Assembly: GCA_947002045.1 (NCBI GenBank)
Contig: CAMQJB010000001.1
Coordinates: forward strand, 21,018 to 85,017
Reading direction: 5' to 3'
Source of the DNA: an uncultured Collinsella sp.
Lineage (GTDB): Bacteria; Actinomycetota; Coriobacteriia; Coriobacteriales; Coriobacteriaceae
DNA: 64,000 bases
Part shown: positions 1 through 8,833 of the stretch, in pieces
Layout: the number at the start of each line of letters is the position of its first letter
Numbering within the stretch: the first letter of the stretch is position 1
Position numbers and translations under genes: made by a program
Notes under the pieces: generated by a model
Seen by the model: the letters and a program-made list of their open reading frames with translations, nothing else
The model's database searches: none
What the model was told of the DNA's origin: nothing

Positions 1-37
1 GACATACCTGAGCTGCTGAAGCTTCATAGCTTTCTCC

Positions 38-946
38 CTAGACGTTCGTGACGTCGAAACCCGTCGCATCCATCTGACGCATAAACGGCGGCATCTCCCC
101 CGTCGCGGCACAGGCGGCAATCTGATGCAGAGCCCCGGCAACCGCATCGTCTGCCGCAGCGCCGATATGCCAGCGCGCGGCAGCCGTGACAGCCTCGTTG
201 GCATTGGCGACTGCAACGGAGTTGGGAACGGCATCGATCATGGGCAGATCGTTATCGGAATCACCGAACACGGCCACCTCGTCGAGTGTCAGGTCCAAAG
301 CGCGCGCAAGCTCCAGCGCGGCGCAACCCTTGTCCCAACCTGCTGGAAGGATGTCGAACAGGCGCACACGATTGTTGGGAAACACGAGCGAGAGCTCCGG
401 TACCTCAGCGGCAACGCGCTCACGTAGCTCCGCGAGCTCCTCACGCGAACGGGCACTCCAGATATTCGCCTTGAACACCGGTGCGTCATCGACAACAGGA
501 CGGCACGGGGCCTCTTCGCCCTTGAGCCACGCGTTGCCGCCCGACTCCATGGCGCGGCGCACGCGCTCGGGGTCGCTCGTCACGCAATAGGCATCGTTAT
601 CCCAAAAGTCATCACCCAGGCTGTAGACCTTCAGATACGTATCGTCGGTCTCTTGCTCCAAGTAGTCAGCCAAGCGCATAAGGGCGGCGTTGTCAGTCGC
701 GCGCGAAGCGACCGCCTGACCGTCGACAAACATTACCTGGCCGTTGCAGAACGCGCCGGTCGAGAAGCACTCGACGCAATTGCGGAACATCCAGCCCATC
801 GCGGACGGCTGGCGACCCGAAACCGGGCCAAAGTGCAGACCCGCCGCCTGCATGGCATGAATGCCCTCGATGGCGTAGTCGCTGGCGCCGTCATGCCCGG
901 CTGGAATCAGCGTATCGTCCATATCGGTCAGCACAAGTTTAATCAT
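38..946 (-). CDS. HAD-family hydrolase (Cof-type phosphatase)
   Basis: 302 aa, probably a soluble Mg-dependent phosphatase of the Cof/YidA type that acts on small phosphorylated metabolites. The N-terminus carries HAD motif I (DMDDTLIP; nucleophile Asp8, acid Asp10) and the C-terminal part carries GDSDNDLPM near residue 227, the motif III/IV region. The long middle section fits a C2-type cap. ATG at 946 is preceded by a GGGGGCC-type ribosome site. It is transcribed away from the thiamine operon. The substrate cannot be read from the sequence; the family assignment is firm. Confidence 0.9.
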   Translation of the reverse strand: MIKLVLTDMDDTLIPAGHDGASDYAIEGIHAMQAAGLHFGPVSGRQPSAMGWMFRNCVECFSTGAFCNGQVMFVDGQAVASRATDNAALMRLADYLEQETDDTYLKVYSLGDDFWDNDAYCVTSDPERVRRAMESGGNAWLKGEEAPCRPVVDDAPVFKANIWSARSREELAELRERVAAEVPELSLVFPNNRVRLFDILPAGWDKGCAALELARALDLTLDEVAVFGDSDNDLPMIDAVPNSVAVANANEAVTAAARWHIGAAADDAVAGALHQIAACAATGEMPPFMRQMDATGFDVTNV

Positions 947-983
947 AAGGCCCCCATTCGTATCGGTCCTACCTATTGTAACG

Positions 984-1018
984 ACCTGCCAAAATAAACC
1001 TGTCCCTTTTTGGCAGGT
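984..1018. repeat. Dispersed palindrome, ACCTGCC type (R1)
   Basis: Arms ACCTGCCAAAA and TTTTTGGCAGGT enclose the core AAACCTGTCCC. It is nearly identical (33 of 35 positions) to the copy at 21592-21626 and shares the CTGTCCC core with the other members listed here. It sits between the divergent HAD gene and the TPP riboswitch. Confidence 0.75.
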
Positions 1019-1044
1019 GCGCTAGTATAGGGAACAACAGATTC

Positions 1045-1138
1045 GATGCGGGAGTGCCGGCGGTGCAAACCACAAGGCTGAGAGGGCATGGGGCCCAATC
1101 CTTTGAACCTGTCAGTTAATGCTGGCGTAGGGAGCATG
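1045..1138 (+). ncRNA. TPP riboswitch (THI element)
   Basis: The conserved TPP aptamer blocks appear in order: the GGCTGAGAGGGCATG segment near 1077-1091, the GAACCTGTCAGTTAATGC segment near 1105-1122, and GGCGTAGGGAGCATGC at the 3' end. ATGC at 1046-1049 can pair with GCAT at 1134-1137 to close P1. It lies directly upstream of thiM with a strong terminator between aptamer and gene, so it should cut off transcription when thiamine pyrophosphate is bound. Confidence 0.95.
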
Positions 1139-1149
1139 CCGCCTTTACA

Positions 1150-1180
1150 GGGGCGCTGTCTATGCACAGCGCCCCTTTTC
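1150..1180 (+). terminator. Riboswitch-controlled intrinsic terminator
   Basis: Perfect 10-bp stem GGGGCGCTGT/ACAGCGCCCC (1150-1159 and 1166-1175) with a 6-nt loop, followed by TTTTC. It lies between the TPP aptamer and the thiM ribosome site, the usual place for the expression platform of a termination-type riboswitch. Confidence 0.9.
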
Positions 1181-1201
1181 TATGCCAAGGAGGCATGTGC
1201 A

Positions 1202-2041
1202 GTGATCGATTCGGAACAGCTTAAGCAACATGTGGTCAAGGCCGTGGAGGAGATTCGCGCCACCAATCCGATGGCCGGCTCCATCACCAACACGGTGACG
1301 ATCGACTTTGTCGCCAATGCTCAGCTCGCCGTAGGCGGTTCGGCCGCCATGGTCTATCTGCCCGACGAAGGCGAGACGCTCGTTGCCGGCGGCGGCGCCA
1401 TCTATCTCAACATGGGCACGCTCTTCCCCATCTACGAGCAGACGATTCCCCGCGCGGCCAAGGCGGCACACGACGCCGGCAAGCCCTGGGTGCTCGATCC
1501 GGTGGGCCTGGGCATCGGTAGCCTGCGAACCCAGCTGGTAAACGAGCTCAAGCAGTACAAGCCCGCCATCGTACGCGGCAACGCCTCCGAGATCATCGCA
1601 CTCGCCGGCCTGTGGGGTCTTGAGGGCGAGGCAGCTGATCTGAGCCGCGTGCGCGGTGTCGATACCACCGACACGGTCGACGCCGCCCGCGATGCCGCTG
1701 TGGCGCTCGCCCGCTACACCGGCGGAGCCGTAGTGGTCTCGGGCGAAGTCGACCTGATTACCGACGGCACGACCGTGGCCAAGTCCCACGGCGGCAGCCC
1801 GCTCATGTCCAAGATCACCGGCTGCGGTTGTTCGCAGGGCGGCGTGCTGGCTGTGTACGCCTGCGCTGCTGATCCGTTTACGGCAGCCATCTGTGGCACC
1901 GCCGTCTACAACGTTGCCGGCACGCGTGCCGCCGCTGTCGCCGATGCCCCGGCAAGCTTTAAGGTCGCCTTTATCGACGAGCTCTACCGCGCGACCGCCC
2001 AAGACATCGCCGATAACCAACTCGAGCTCGAGGAGGCATAA
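1202..2041 (+). CDS. thiM: Hydroxyethylthiazole kinase
   Basis: 279 aa. ThiM phosphorylates 4-methyl-5-(2-hydroxyethyl)thiazole with ATP for thiamine salvage. Motifs include MAGSITNTVT near the N-terminus, VRGNASEI near residue 125 and TGCGCSQGG near 206, the ATP-binding/catalytic loop of the ribokinase-like fold. The GTG start at 1202 is chosen because AAGGAGG (1187-1193) lies 8 nt upstream; extending the frame further upstream would run through the terminator and riboswitch. It is the first gene of thiM-thiamine-binding protein-thiE under TPP control. No thiD is present here. Confidence 0.96.
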   Translation: MIDSEQLKQHVVKAVEEIRATNPMAGSITNTVTIDFVANAQLAVGGSAAMVYLPDEGETLVAGGGAIYLNMGTLFPIYEQTIPRAAKAAHDAGKPWVLDPVGLGIGSLRTQLVNELKQYKPAIVRGNASEIIALAGLWGLEGEAADLSRVRGVDTTDTVDAARDAAVALARYTGGAVVVSGEVDLITDGTTVAKSHGGSPLMSKITGCGCSQGGVLAVYACAADPFTAAICGTAVYNVAGTRAAAVADAPASFKVAFIDELYRATAQDIADNQLELEEA

Positions 2042-2044
2042 GCC

Positions 2045-2386
2045 ATGTCCGAGCCCGCAACCAATGCCGGCATGAACACGCTCGTCGCCGTGGCCATCGC
2101 CCCGTGCGGCACCGGCGATGAGCTATCCGCCGAGGTCGCCGAGGTCGTGCGCGTCATTCGCGAGAGCGGCCTTCCCAACCACACCACCTCGATGTTCACC
2201 GAGATCGAGGGCGACTGGGACGAGGTCATGCAGGTCGTGCGCGACGCAACCTTTGTGTTGGCGAGCAAGGGCATCCGCACCGAAGTCGTGCTCAAAGCCG
2301 ATATTCGACCCGGATTTACCGACACCATGACCGGCAAGCTCGAGCGCATGGAAGCACAGATCAAAAAGCAGGAGGAAGCACGATGA
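2045..2386 (+). CDS. Thiamine-binding protein (MTH1187/YkoF-like)
   Basis: 113 aa, matching the small thiamine-binding/DUF77 family (MTH1187 type), whose members bind thiamine or hydroxymethylpyrimidine-like ligands in a ferredoxin-like fold. The start MSEPATNAGMNTLVAVAIAP and the SGLPNHTTSMFTEIEGDWDEV segment are typical. It begins 3 nt after thiM and its stop overlaps the thiE start (ATGA at 2383-2386), so it is translationally coupled within the TPP-controlled operon. The context supports a role in thiamine precursor handling; the exact ligand is not known. Confidence 0.85.
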   Translation: MSEPATNAGMNTLVAVAIAPCGTGDELSAEVAEVVRVIRESGLPNHTTSMFTEIEGDWDEVMQVVRDATFVLASKGIRTEVVLKADIRPGFTDTMTGKLERMEAQIKKQEEAR

Positions 2387-3078
2387 GCATCCGCGACAAC
2401 CTTGATATCTCGGCCTATCTGGTACTCGGCCCCGAAAACACGCTCGGGCGTCCCGTGGGCGATGTGGTGGCCCAGGCGCTCGACGCAGGCTTTACCTGCA
2501 TCCAGGTGCGCTCCAAGGTGGCAAGTGCCCGCGAGATCATCGCGCTGACGGGCGACGCCGCGCAGGCAATCGCACAGGCCGGCAAGACCGGTCAGGTCGC
2601 TCTGCTGATCGACGACCGCCTGGACTGCGTACTCGCCGCGCACGAGCAGGGCATCGCTGTCGACGGCGTGCACGTTGGCCAGAGCGATATTCCCGTCGAG
2701 GTCTGCCGCAAACTTTTGGGCCCCGATGCCATTCTGGGCCTTTCGGCCCGTTGCGAGGAGATGCTCGAGTACGTCAAGACCGCCGACATGAGCCTGGTCG
2801 ACTACCTGGGCATCGGCCCGCTCCACGAGACCGAGACCAAGCGCGACTGCGGACGCGCGGCCGACGGCTCTATCATCACCAAGAGCTTTGAGGACTTGGC
2901 CGCACTCCACGCGGCAAGCCCCGTGCCCATCGTGGTGGGCGGCGGCGTCAAGACGGCCGACCTGCCGCAGCTCAAGGCCACCGGCGTCGATGGCTTCTTT
3001 GTGGTGAGCGCCGTCTGCAGTGCTGACGACCCCTGCGCCGCCGCCAAGGAGCTCGTCGACACCTGGCAGCAGGCATAG
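2383..3078 (+). CDS. thiE: Thiamine phosphate synthase
   Basis: 231 aa. ThiE joins HMP pyrophosphate and thiazole phosphate to give thiamine phosphate. TIM-barrel signatures are in order: CIQVRSK (about residue 49), LIDDRLD, VDGVHVGQSD, IGPLHETETK (the pyrophosphate-binding GP loop) and VVGGGVKTADL, ending with VSAV. The length is close to other ThiE proteins. It overlaps the previous gene by 4 nt and ends the operon; a strong hairpin follows. Confidence 0.96.
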   Translation: MSIRDNLDISAYLVLGPENTLGRPVGDVVAQALDAGFTCIQVRSKVASAREIIALTGDAAQAIAQAGKTGQVALLIDDRLDCVLAAHEQGIAVDGVHVGQSDIPVEVCRKLLGPDAILGLSARCEEMLEYVKTADMSLVDYLGIGPLHETETKRDCGRAADGSIITKSFEDLAALHAASPVPIVVGGGVKTADLPQLKATGVDGFFVVSAVCSADDPCAAAKELVDTWQQA

Positions 3079-3124
3079 ACTCAAGCCGAGCAGCCGATTC
3101 GCGGCCTCATATCTTCAATAGCGG

Positions 3125-3167
3125 AAAGCGCATCCCAGTTTGGGCCTCCATTCCGGGATGCGCTTTT
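3125..3167. terminator. Bidirectional terminator between thiE and the patatin gene
   Basis: Stem AAAGCGCATCCC / GGGATGCGCTTTT with an 18-nt loop in the gap between two convergent genes. A-runs on the left arm and T-runs on the right arm allow it to work on both strands. Confidence 0.8.
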
Positions 3168-3190
3168 CGCCGAGTCCGCGGCAGTTTGCC

Positions 3191-4060
3191 CTACCCCGCT
3201 AGGTAGACCTCCAGCGCGGGCAAGGTCGCCTCCGCATCGTGGCGGCCGATCTGATAGATGCGCTCGAGCTCATCGGGCTCGCGGCACAGCGACGGCACCT
3301 TCACCGATTCGCTCGGCCGCACCACAAAGATTTCGCCGGCAGCCTCGCGACGCGCCAGGTCATCGAGCGTAGCATTGTAGACCTCATGCCGATGCTCAAG
3401 CGCCGCGACAAACTCCGGGTAGTGACGGAACACGCGCCGCAGCATGGGCATCACGCTGTTGGGCTGCTTCACAAAGCCCGCCGGCTGCGTGAGTACCACG
3501 ATATTGCGGTCATACCCCTGCGCAAACAGCCATGCACTGGGAATAGAATCAGCCACGCCACCATCCAGATACTTATGCCCGTCAATAGCAACGGGACGCG
3601 TCGCCACGGGAATCGCCGACGATGCCCGGATCCACTCGATATCCCGCTCGTCGCCATAGGGCAGGTCGTGGTAGACGGCCTTGCCCGTCTCGATATCGGT
3701 GCACACGCACGTAAACCGCATAGGACAGGCGCGATACGCCTCCAAGTCAATGGGATCGCGCTCGATAGGCACCTCGTGATAGGCAAAATCGGCATTGAAC
3801 ATATCGCCGGTCCGCAGCCAGCTTGCTACACCCGCATAGCGCTTATCGGCACAATAGGCCTTGTTATAGCGAATGGCACGGCCGATCTGGCGCGATTTAA
3901 AATTGTAGCCAAACGCCGCGCCCGCCGAGACGCCCACCATATGGTCGCAGGTCAAACCGTGCTCCATCCAAACGTCGAGCACGCCCGCCGTATACATACC
4001 GCGGTAGCCGCCTCCCTCGAGCGCGAGCCCCACCGTGCGCGTCATAGTTGACTGTGCCAT
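3191..4060 (-). CDS. Patatin-like phospholipase family protein
   Basis: 289 aa serine lipase of the bacterial RssA/patatin type. It has the oxyanion glycine loop GGGYRG (16-21), the nucleophile elbow GVSAG with Ser45, and the catalytic Asp in DGGVADSIP near residue 166, so the Ser-Asp dyad is complete. No signal peptide is seen, so it is probably cytosolic. The substrate is unknown; related proteins hydrolyse lipids or phospholipids. It is a single gene facing the thiamine operon. Confidence 0.93.
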   Translation of the reverse strand: MAQSTMTRTVGLALEGGGYRGMYTAGVLDVWMEHGLTCDHMVGVSAGAAFGYNFKSRQIGRAIRYNKAYCADKRYAGVASWLRTGDMFNADFAYHEVPIERDPIDLEAYRACPMRFTCVCTDIETGKAVYHDLPYGDERDIEWIRASSAIPVATRPVAIDGHKYLDGGVADSIPSAWLFAQGYDRNIVVLTQPAGFVKQPNSVMPMLRRVFRHYPEFVAALEHRHEVYNATLDDLARREAAGEIFVVRPSESVKVPSLCREPDELERIYQIGRHDAEATLPALEVYLAG

Positions 4061-4384
4061 GCGACCATCTCCATCCCCACAAATTCAAACGGAACAAGTA
4101 TACCCGTCAACATATACCGCCCCAGTCGCATTTTTATCGAACATCGCATCATCGCGCTGCCGTTTGTCGAATAATAGCCACCCACAGCATGTGCACCCCT
4201 ATATAATTTTGCACTGTTGTTTATACTACTCAGCAGTTATCAACAGCGAACATTAGCCGGCAAAGTAACCCAACAACGCAGCAAGGCGGGGGCCTGGATA
4301 CACGCAAAACGCTGAGCAACGATGCGTGTACACAACGAGCTCGCCCGACGCAATCCGCTCCGACTTCAGAAAGCCGCTTAGAAC
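4061..4384. other. Divergent intergenic region, 324 bp
   Basis: Gap between the divergent patatin and GGDEF/EAL genes. It is AT-richer than its surroundings. TATAAT (4202-4207) and TATACT (4222-4227) could be -10 boxes, but neither has a convincing -35. The leader before 4385 was inspected for a c-di-GMP riboswitch and no convincing match was found. Confidence 0.4.
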
Positions 4385-7102
4385 ATGGATACTGTCAGCA
4401 ATTACACCGAAACGCTCGAAAAGACCGTCCGTGACCTTCTCGAGCGTCAGGAGGATCTGATCAGGACCGCCTTTACCGACCAGCTTACCGGGCTTGGCAA
4501 CCGTGGCGGCTTTGCCCGCTCCCTCGAGGAGCTCTGGGAGCAGGACACCCCCGTTACCATGGCGTTCATCGATATCGACAATCTCAAGCACTGCAACGAC
4601 GTCTTTGGGCATGACGAGGGCAACCGCTATATCTTGCAGGTAAGCCTCTATCTCAAACTGTATATGAAAGTGGACGAGGCGGCGTTTCGCATAGGCGGCG
4701 ACGAGTTTGCTATCCTATCTACGATTGCGACCGAGGACGACCTCGCCGAACGTCTGGAACACTGCCGAACGATCCTGCTCAAAAACAACGATTCCGAGAT
4801 GCCCCACTCGTTTAGCTACGGAGTGGCACACGCCGACCCCGCCCTGGGCGAAGCCTCCAATCGCATGAGACTCGACGCCGACCATCGCATGTACGACTAC
4901 AAGCTACGTCATGCCATGCATCTCGATCGGCGCAATATCACGCAAGTCCACGCCGACGACTTCGAAATAAGCGATCGTATTTTTGACGCCTTTTCGATGC
5001 TCAACGAGGGCCGTTATTTCTTTATCGAGAACTTGGACGAGGACCGCACCCTTTGGTCGCAAGGTGCCTTGCGCGATCTCGGTCTTCCTTCGGAGCACAT
5101 AGACAGCTGCCGCGATTTCTGGAAGACGCGCGTCCATCCCGATGACCTCGAGGCCTACGCCAACGACATCAACCAGATCTTTAACGGCTCCAAACACCGC
5201 CGCGTCATGCAGTACCGCATGCGCAATGCCGCGGGTGACTACGTTCTCTGCCGTGCTCGCGGGTTTCGCATCGACGGCGACGGAAATGTCCCCTCGCTCT
5301 ATGTCGGCGAACTCGTCAACCACTCGCTTGCCGAAACCGTCGACGCCGCCACAGGCCTCGGAACGCAGCGCATGCTGGTCAACGCTATCGATGCCTGCCG
5401 TCGCGACCGCTGCGAGACGGGGCTTATAGCGGTGCGCATTCGTGGCACGGCGAATCTCAACGAGCTCTACGGGGCCGAGGCTGTCGACAACATGCTTGCC
5501 GAATACGCAGGCCGCATGCTGTCGATCACCCGCGGCAGAAGCCGGGTCTTCCGTTCACGAAGCGTCCAGCTCGTCGTGCTCAGCAACGATTTGGACCATG
5601 AGGCATTCGAGCAACTGACCCGCCACCTTAAAGAGGCTGTTTTCGCTCCTGTTCAAATCGCGGGCGACACCATTACTCCCGTCTGCCTTGTCGTCCCGGC
5701 CTTTTACGAGCAGTTAACCCATCAAGCGACCGCCGTTTTAGGCGAACTCGACCGTCGCCTTCGCACGGCCGGCGGGCTTGTTCCCAACGACAGCCTCCCC
5801 ATACCCGAGGCGGAGCGCAAAAGCGCCATCGCCGAACGTATCGACTCGCTCACGGGCCTCTATCGACCCAGCGAGTTTATGCGGCGCGCCAACGCATTTC
5901 TCGAGGCAAGGCGCGACGACACCTGGTGCATCGCCACCGTCGACATGGGTCACATGCGCCTGTTTAATGAATGGCACGGCCAGGCCGAGGGCGACCGCGT
6001 ACTCGCCGATGTGGGCACGGTCCTCAAGGACATCGAGAATGCCGATATGGGCGTCGCAGGGTACTGGGGCCAAGATGACTTTTGCGTACTCATCCCCTTT
6101 AAGCACATCACCGTCCATCAAATCTACAACCGCGTTCGCGAGGCAGTAGCCAGGCATGATGACGGCGTAGGTTTTTGGCCGTCCATGGGCATTTACCCCA
6201 TCGACTCCAATGAGGAGATCACCATCGATGCGCAGGCAAAGGCCATGTTTACCAATCGACGCGCCAAAAACGACTTCAAGGAGCGCATTACTATTTTCCG
6301 CCCCGAAGAATATGAACACGAGATTGCGTTCCACCGCACGCTGACCGAGTTCCAGTACGCGCTCTCAAATGGCCGCATCACGTACTACCTGCAGCCCCAG
6401 GTCGATATGGAAACCGGCGAGATCATTGGCGCCGAGGCACTTACGCGCTGGATTGACAAGGACGGCTCTCTCATTTCGCCCGCAACGTTTATTCCCGCAC
6501 TCGAGGAAAGCGGCTTTGTGGTGACGCTCGACAAGTACATTTGGCAGGGTGTCGCCATATGGCTTCGCGAGTGTCTCGATCGCAGTCTTCGCGTGGTTCC
6601 GGTCTCGCTTAATGTGTCTCGCGTGGACATTCTTGCCTGCGACGTTGCCGAGCATATGGGATCGCTCGCCGCCCAATACAACCTGCCGCCCGAGCTCATG
6701 CGCATCGAGATCACCGAGACGGCTTATACGGGAGAGTCCGAAGCCGTGGACAAACTGACAGCCGACTTGCACACCCGCGGCTTCTCGACCTATATGGACG
6801 ATTTTGGCACCGGTCAGTCCACGCTCGCGATGCTCAAGAACGTCAACGTCGACGTCATCAAGCTCGACCGCACCTTTGTGCCCACCGACCGCGATCAAGG
6901 CCGCAGCGCGCAGATCGTGTCATCGATGCTCGAGATGGCGCAGTCGCTCCATCTGCCCATTGTAATCGAAGGCGTCGAGACAGATGAGCAGGCGAACATG
7001 CTACGCCACATGGGCGCCCGCTACGCTCAGGGTTTCCTCTACTACCGCCCCATGCCGGCGAAGGATTTTGAGGCATTGCTCGATGGTGGCAATAACAACT
7101 GA
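4385..7102 (+). CDS. GGDEF-PAS-GGDEF-EAL cyclic-di-GMP protein
   Basis: 905 aa, soluble, with no membrane segment. The domains are a canonical GGDEF (DQLTGLGNRGGF at about 32-43, RIGGDEF at 102-108, with no canonical RxxD inhibitory site); a PAS-like region about 200-310; a degenerate GGDEF from about 320 (TGLGTQRM, no GGDEF motif); a second degenerate GGDEF about 485-640 (DSLTGLYRP, with WGQDDF in place of GGDEF); and EAL about 650-900 (EALTRW near 682, later DDFGTG and EGVETDEQ). It could both make and degrade c-di-GMP. The first ATG after an in-frame TAG is used; the ribosome site is weak. The next gene is a paralogue of its N-terminal part. Confidence 0.93.
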   Translation: MDTVSNYTETLEKTVRDLLERQEDLIRTAFTDQLTGLGNRGGFARSLEELWEQDTPVTMAFIDIDNLKHCNDVFGHDEGNRYILQVSLYLKLYMKVDEAAFRIGGDEFAILSTIATEDDLAERLEHCRTILLKNNDSEMPHSFSYGVAHADPALGEASNRMRLDADHRMYDYKLRHAMHLDRRNITQVHADDFEISDRIFDAFSMLNEGRYFFIENLDEDRTLWSQGALRDLGLPSEHIDSCRDFWKTRVHPDDLEAYANDINQIFNGSKHRRVMQYRMRNAAGDYVLCRARGFRIDGDGNVPSLYVGELVNHSLAETVDAATGLGTQRMLVNAIDACRRDRCETGLIAVRIRGTANLNELYGAEAVDNMLAEYAGRMLSITRGRSRVFRSRSVQLVVLSNDLDHEAFEQLTRHLKEAVFAPVQIAGDTITPVCLVVPAFYEQLTHQATAVLGELDRRLRTAGGLVPNDSLPIPEAERKSAIAERIDSLTGLYRPSEFMRRANAFLEARRDDTWCIATVDMGHMRLFNEWHGQAEGDRVLADVGTVLKDIENADMGVAGYWGQDDFCVLIPFKHITVHQIYNRVREAVARHDDGVGFWPSMGIYPIDSNEEITIDAQAKAMFTNRRAKNDFKERITIFRPEEYEHEIAFHRTLTEFQYALSNGRITYYLQPQVDMETGEIIGAEALTRWIDKDGSLISPATFIPALEESGFVVTLDKYIWQGVAIWLRECLDRSLRVVPVSLNVSRVDILACDVAEHMGSLAAQYNLPPELMRIEITETAYTGESEAVDKLTADLHTRGFSTYMDDFGTGQSTLAMLKNVNVDVIKLDRTFVPTDRDQGRSAQIVSSMLEMAQSLHLPIVIEGVETDEQANMLRHMGARYAQGFLYYRPMPAKDFEALLDGGNNN

Positions 7103-7160
7103 TACGCTCGTGCGCAAAACGCCACCGTCGAAGGGGGTATTTGTCTCCATTAGCTAACTT

Positions 7161-7191
7161 ATATCCCCAATTCAAACCAAATTGGGGATAT
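7161..7191. promoter_or_regulatory. Perfect 12-bp palindrome between two GGDEF genes
   Basis: ATATCCCCAATT and AATTGGGGATAT separated by 7 nt, 39 bp upstream of the second GGDEF start. There is no T-run, so it looks more like a protein-binding site or a 5' leader hairpin than a terminator. Confidence 0.5.
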
Positions 7192-7229
7192 GATACAAAC
7201 CGTTGTTCCACCCAAGGAGGTTATCCATC

Positions 7230-8759
7230 ATGAACGAGTCGTACCGCATGGGCGAGCAATCGATTATTGCCTATCTTCAGCGACTTGCGAATGGCATCTC
7301 GACCGCCGAACTCGATGTTGCCGCGCTGCCTGCTGAGCTGCGCGCCGTTGGCGAGCAACTGCAAAAGACGCATGCCATCCTGCAACAAGAGCGCCGGCTG
7401 CTTGAGAGCAACGCCTATATCGACCCGCTCACCAACTTGGGCAACCGCGGCGGACTCGACCGTCACGTCGAGCAACTCTGGCACAAAGGTGACCCCTTCA
7501 CCTGCGCCTATATTGACATCGACCATCTCAAACATTGCAATGATAGGTTTGGCCACGCCGAAGGCAATCGCTATATTCTGAGCATCTGCCGCACGCTCTC
7601 CGAAACCATGGAGCACGATGAGATGCTGTTCCGCATCGGTGGAGACGAGTTTGTGCTCATCTCGCTCTCCGCAAACGAGACCGAACTCGAGCAGCGCTTG
7701 GAGCGGGTACGTGCCGGGCTGATCGAGGCGAGCTCAAGTGGCAAGGCGCCCATGATCGCCAGCTTTAGCTTTGGCTGCTCGCGCGTCGATCCACTTGCCG
7801 GCGACACGCGTCGCCAGATGACGATGGATGCCGATCGCAAGATGTATCGCTATAAGCTTATGCATCGTGTGCAGCAACCGAAAGACAATGACGCGCCGCA
7901 ACGCCCAATCGTCGATCAGCTTCCCTGCAACGACCGGGTGTTCCAAGCGATCTCCATGAGCTCCGAGACGCGCTATCCGTTCATCCTTAACCTCGATACG
8001 GGAGAATCGCAATGGTCGGTTAACGCCGTGCGCGATTTTGACCTGCCCTCCCAGCACCCTTTTAACTCACTCGACATGTGGCTCGCCCGCGTTCATCCCG
8101 AGGACCGCGACAACGTACGCGCCGAGCTCGACATGGTGATAAACGGCACGTGGCACTTCCACTACATGCAGTATCGCGTAATGGATGCCACCGGAAAATA
8201 CGTGCTTTGCGACTGCACAGGTTACCGCTTGGACGGCACCGATACCGAGCCCAGCATGTATGTGGGCACTATCATCAACCGAAGCTTGGCAGATACGACC
8301 GACTCGGTAACGGGCCTGGGCGATGTCCACGCGCTGGTCAACGCTATTGGAGAGATGCGCCGCGTGGCGCGCGAGGCAGGCTTTATTGCCATTAAGGTCG
8401 ACGATATCGCCGAAGTCAATGCCCGCTTTGGATTCGATGCAGGCGACCGCGTGCTCGCCGAAAGTGCCGCCTGCCTCATGGATTGTTCGCGCGGCAAGGG
8501 TCGCCTGTTCCGCTCGACGGGACCAATGTTCGTGGCGCTTTTCGATGAGCTCGGCCCCGAGGCAATCGACGAGCTCGCAAACGAAATCGAACGATTCCTG
8601 GGTTCTCCCGTGCTCATCGGCTCGCTTGAATATCAGCCGCCCATTCGCGTGGCCACGCTCCATCTGAACAGCGTTGGCCGACAGCCCGTTTCCATTTTGA
8701 ACGAGCTCAAAGCGTTGCTCGGTAAAGCCGTGCAGGTTCCAGGTACCAAACTGGATTAG
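7230..8759 (+). CDS. Diguanylate cyclase-like protein (GGDEF-PAS-degenerate GGDEF)
   Basis: 509 aa. ATG at 7230 has AAGGAGG 9 nt upstream; the frame stays open a little further upstream but with no ribosome site. A helical N-terminus (1-65) leads to a canonical GGDEF domain (DPLTNLGNRGGL, RIGGDEFVLI near residue 135), then a PAS-like region and a second GGDEF-like region from about 355 (TGLGDVHALV) without the active-site motif. Order and wording match the first 480 residues of the upstream 905-aa protein (for example ...FNGSKHRRVMQYR against VINGTWHFHYMQYR), so the two arose by duplication; this copy lacks the EAL part. Confidence 0.92.
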   Translation: MNESYRMGEQSIIAYLQRLANGISTAELDVAALPAELRAVGEQLQKTHAILQQERRLLESNAYIDPLTNLGNRGGLDRHVEQLWHKGDPFTCAYIDIDHLKHCNDRFGHAEGNRYILSICRTLSETMEHDEMLFRIGGDEFVLISLSANETELEQRLERVRAGLIEASSSGKAPMIASFSFGCSRVDPLAGDTRRQMTMDADRKMYRYKLMHRVQQPKDNDAPQRPIVDQLPCNDRVFQAISMSSETRYPFILNLDTGESQWSVNAVRDFDLPSQHPFNSLDMWLARVHPEDRDNVRAELDMVINGTWHFHYMQYRVMDATGKYVLCDCTGYRLDGTDTEPSMYVGTIINRSLADTTDSVTGLGDVHALVNAIGEMRRVAREAGFIAIKVDDIAEVNARFGFDAGDRVLAESAACLMDCSRGKGRLFRSTGPMFVALFDELGPEAIDELANEIERFLGSPVLIGSLEYQPPIRVATLHLNSVGRQPVSILNELKALLGKAVQVPGTKLD

Positions 8760-8833
8760 CACCGCGCCCGCACCGCCTCCCCCATCGTGCGATAATCCTC
8801 TGCAGAAGTCACCAACAGCAGAGGGAGTTTGTG

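Noticed and set aside
1088..1201. N-terminal extension of ThiM through the riboswitch
   Set aside because: This would translate the aptamer and terminator; the GTG at 1202 has a perfect ribosome site.
4245..4384. c-di-GMP riboswitch upstream of the GGDEF/EAL gene
   Set aside because: The GEMM signature elements were not found in the right order.
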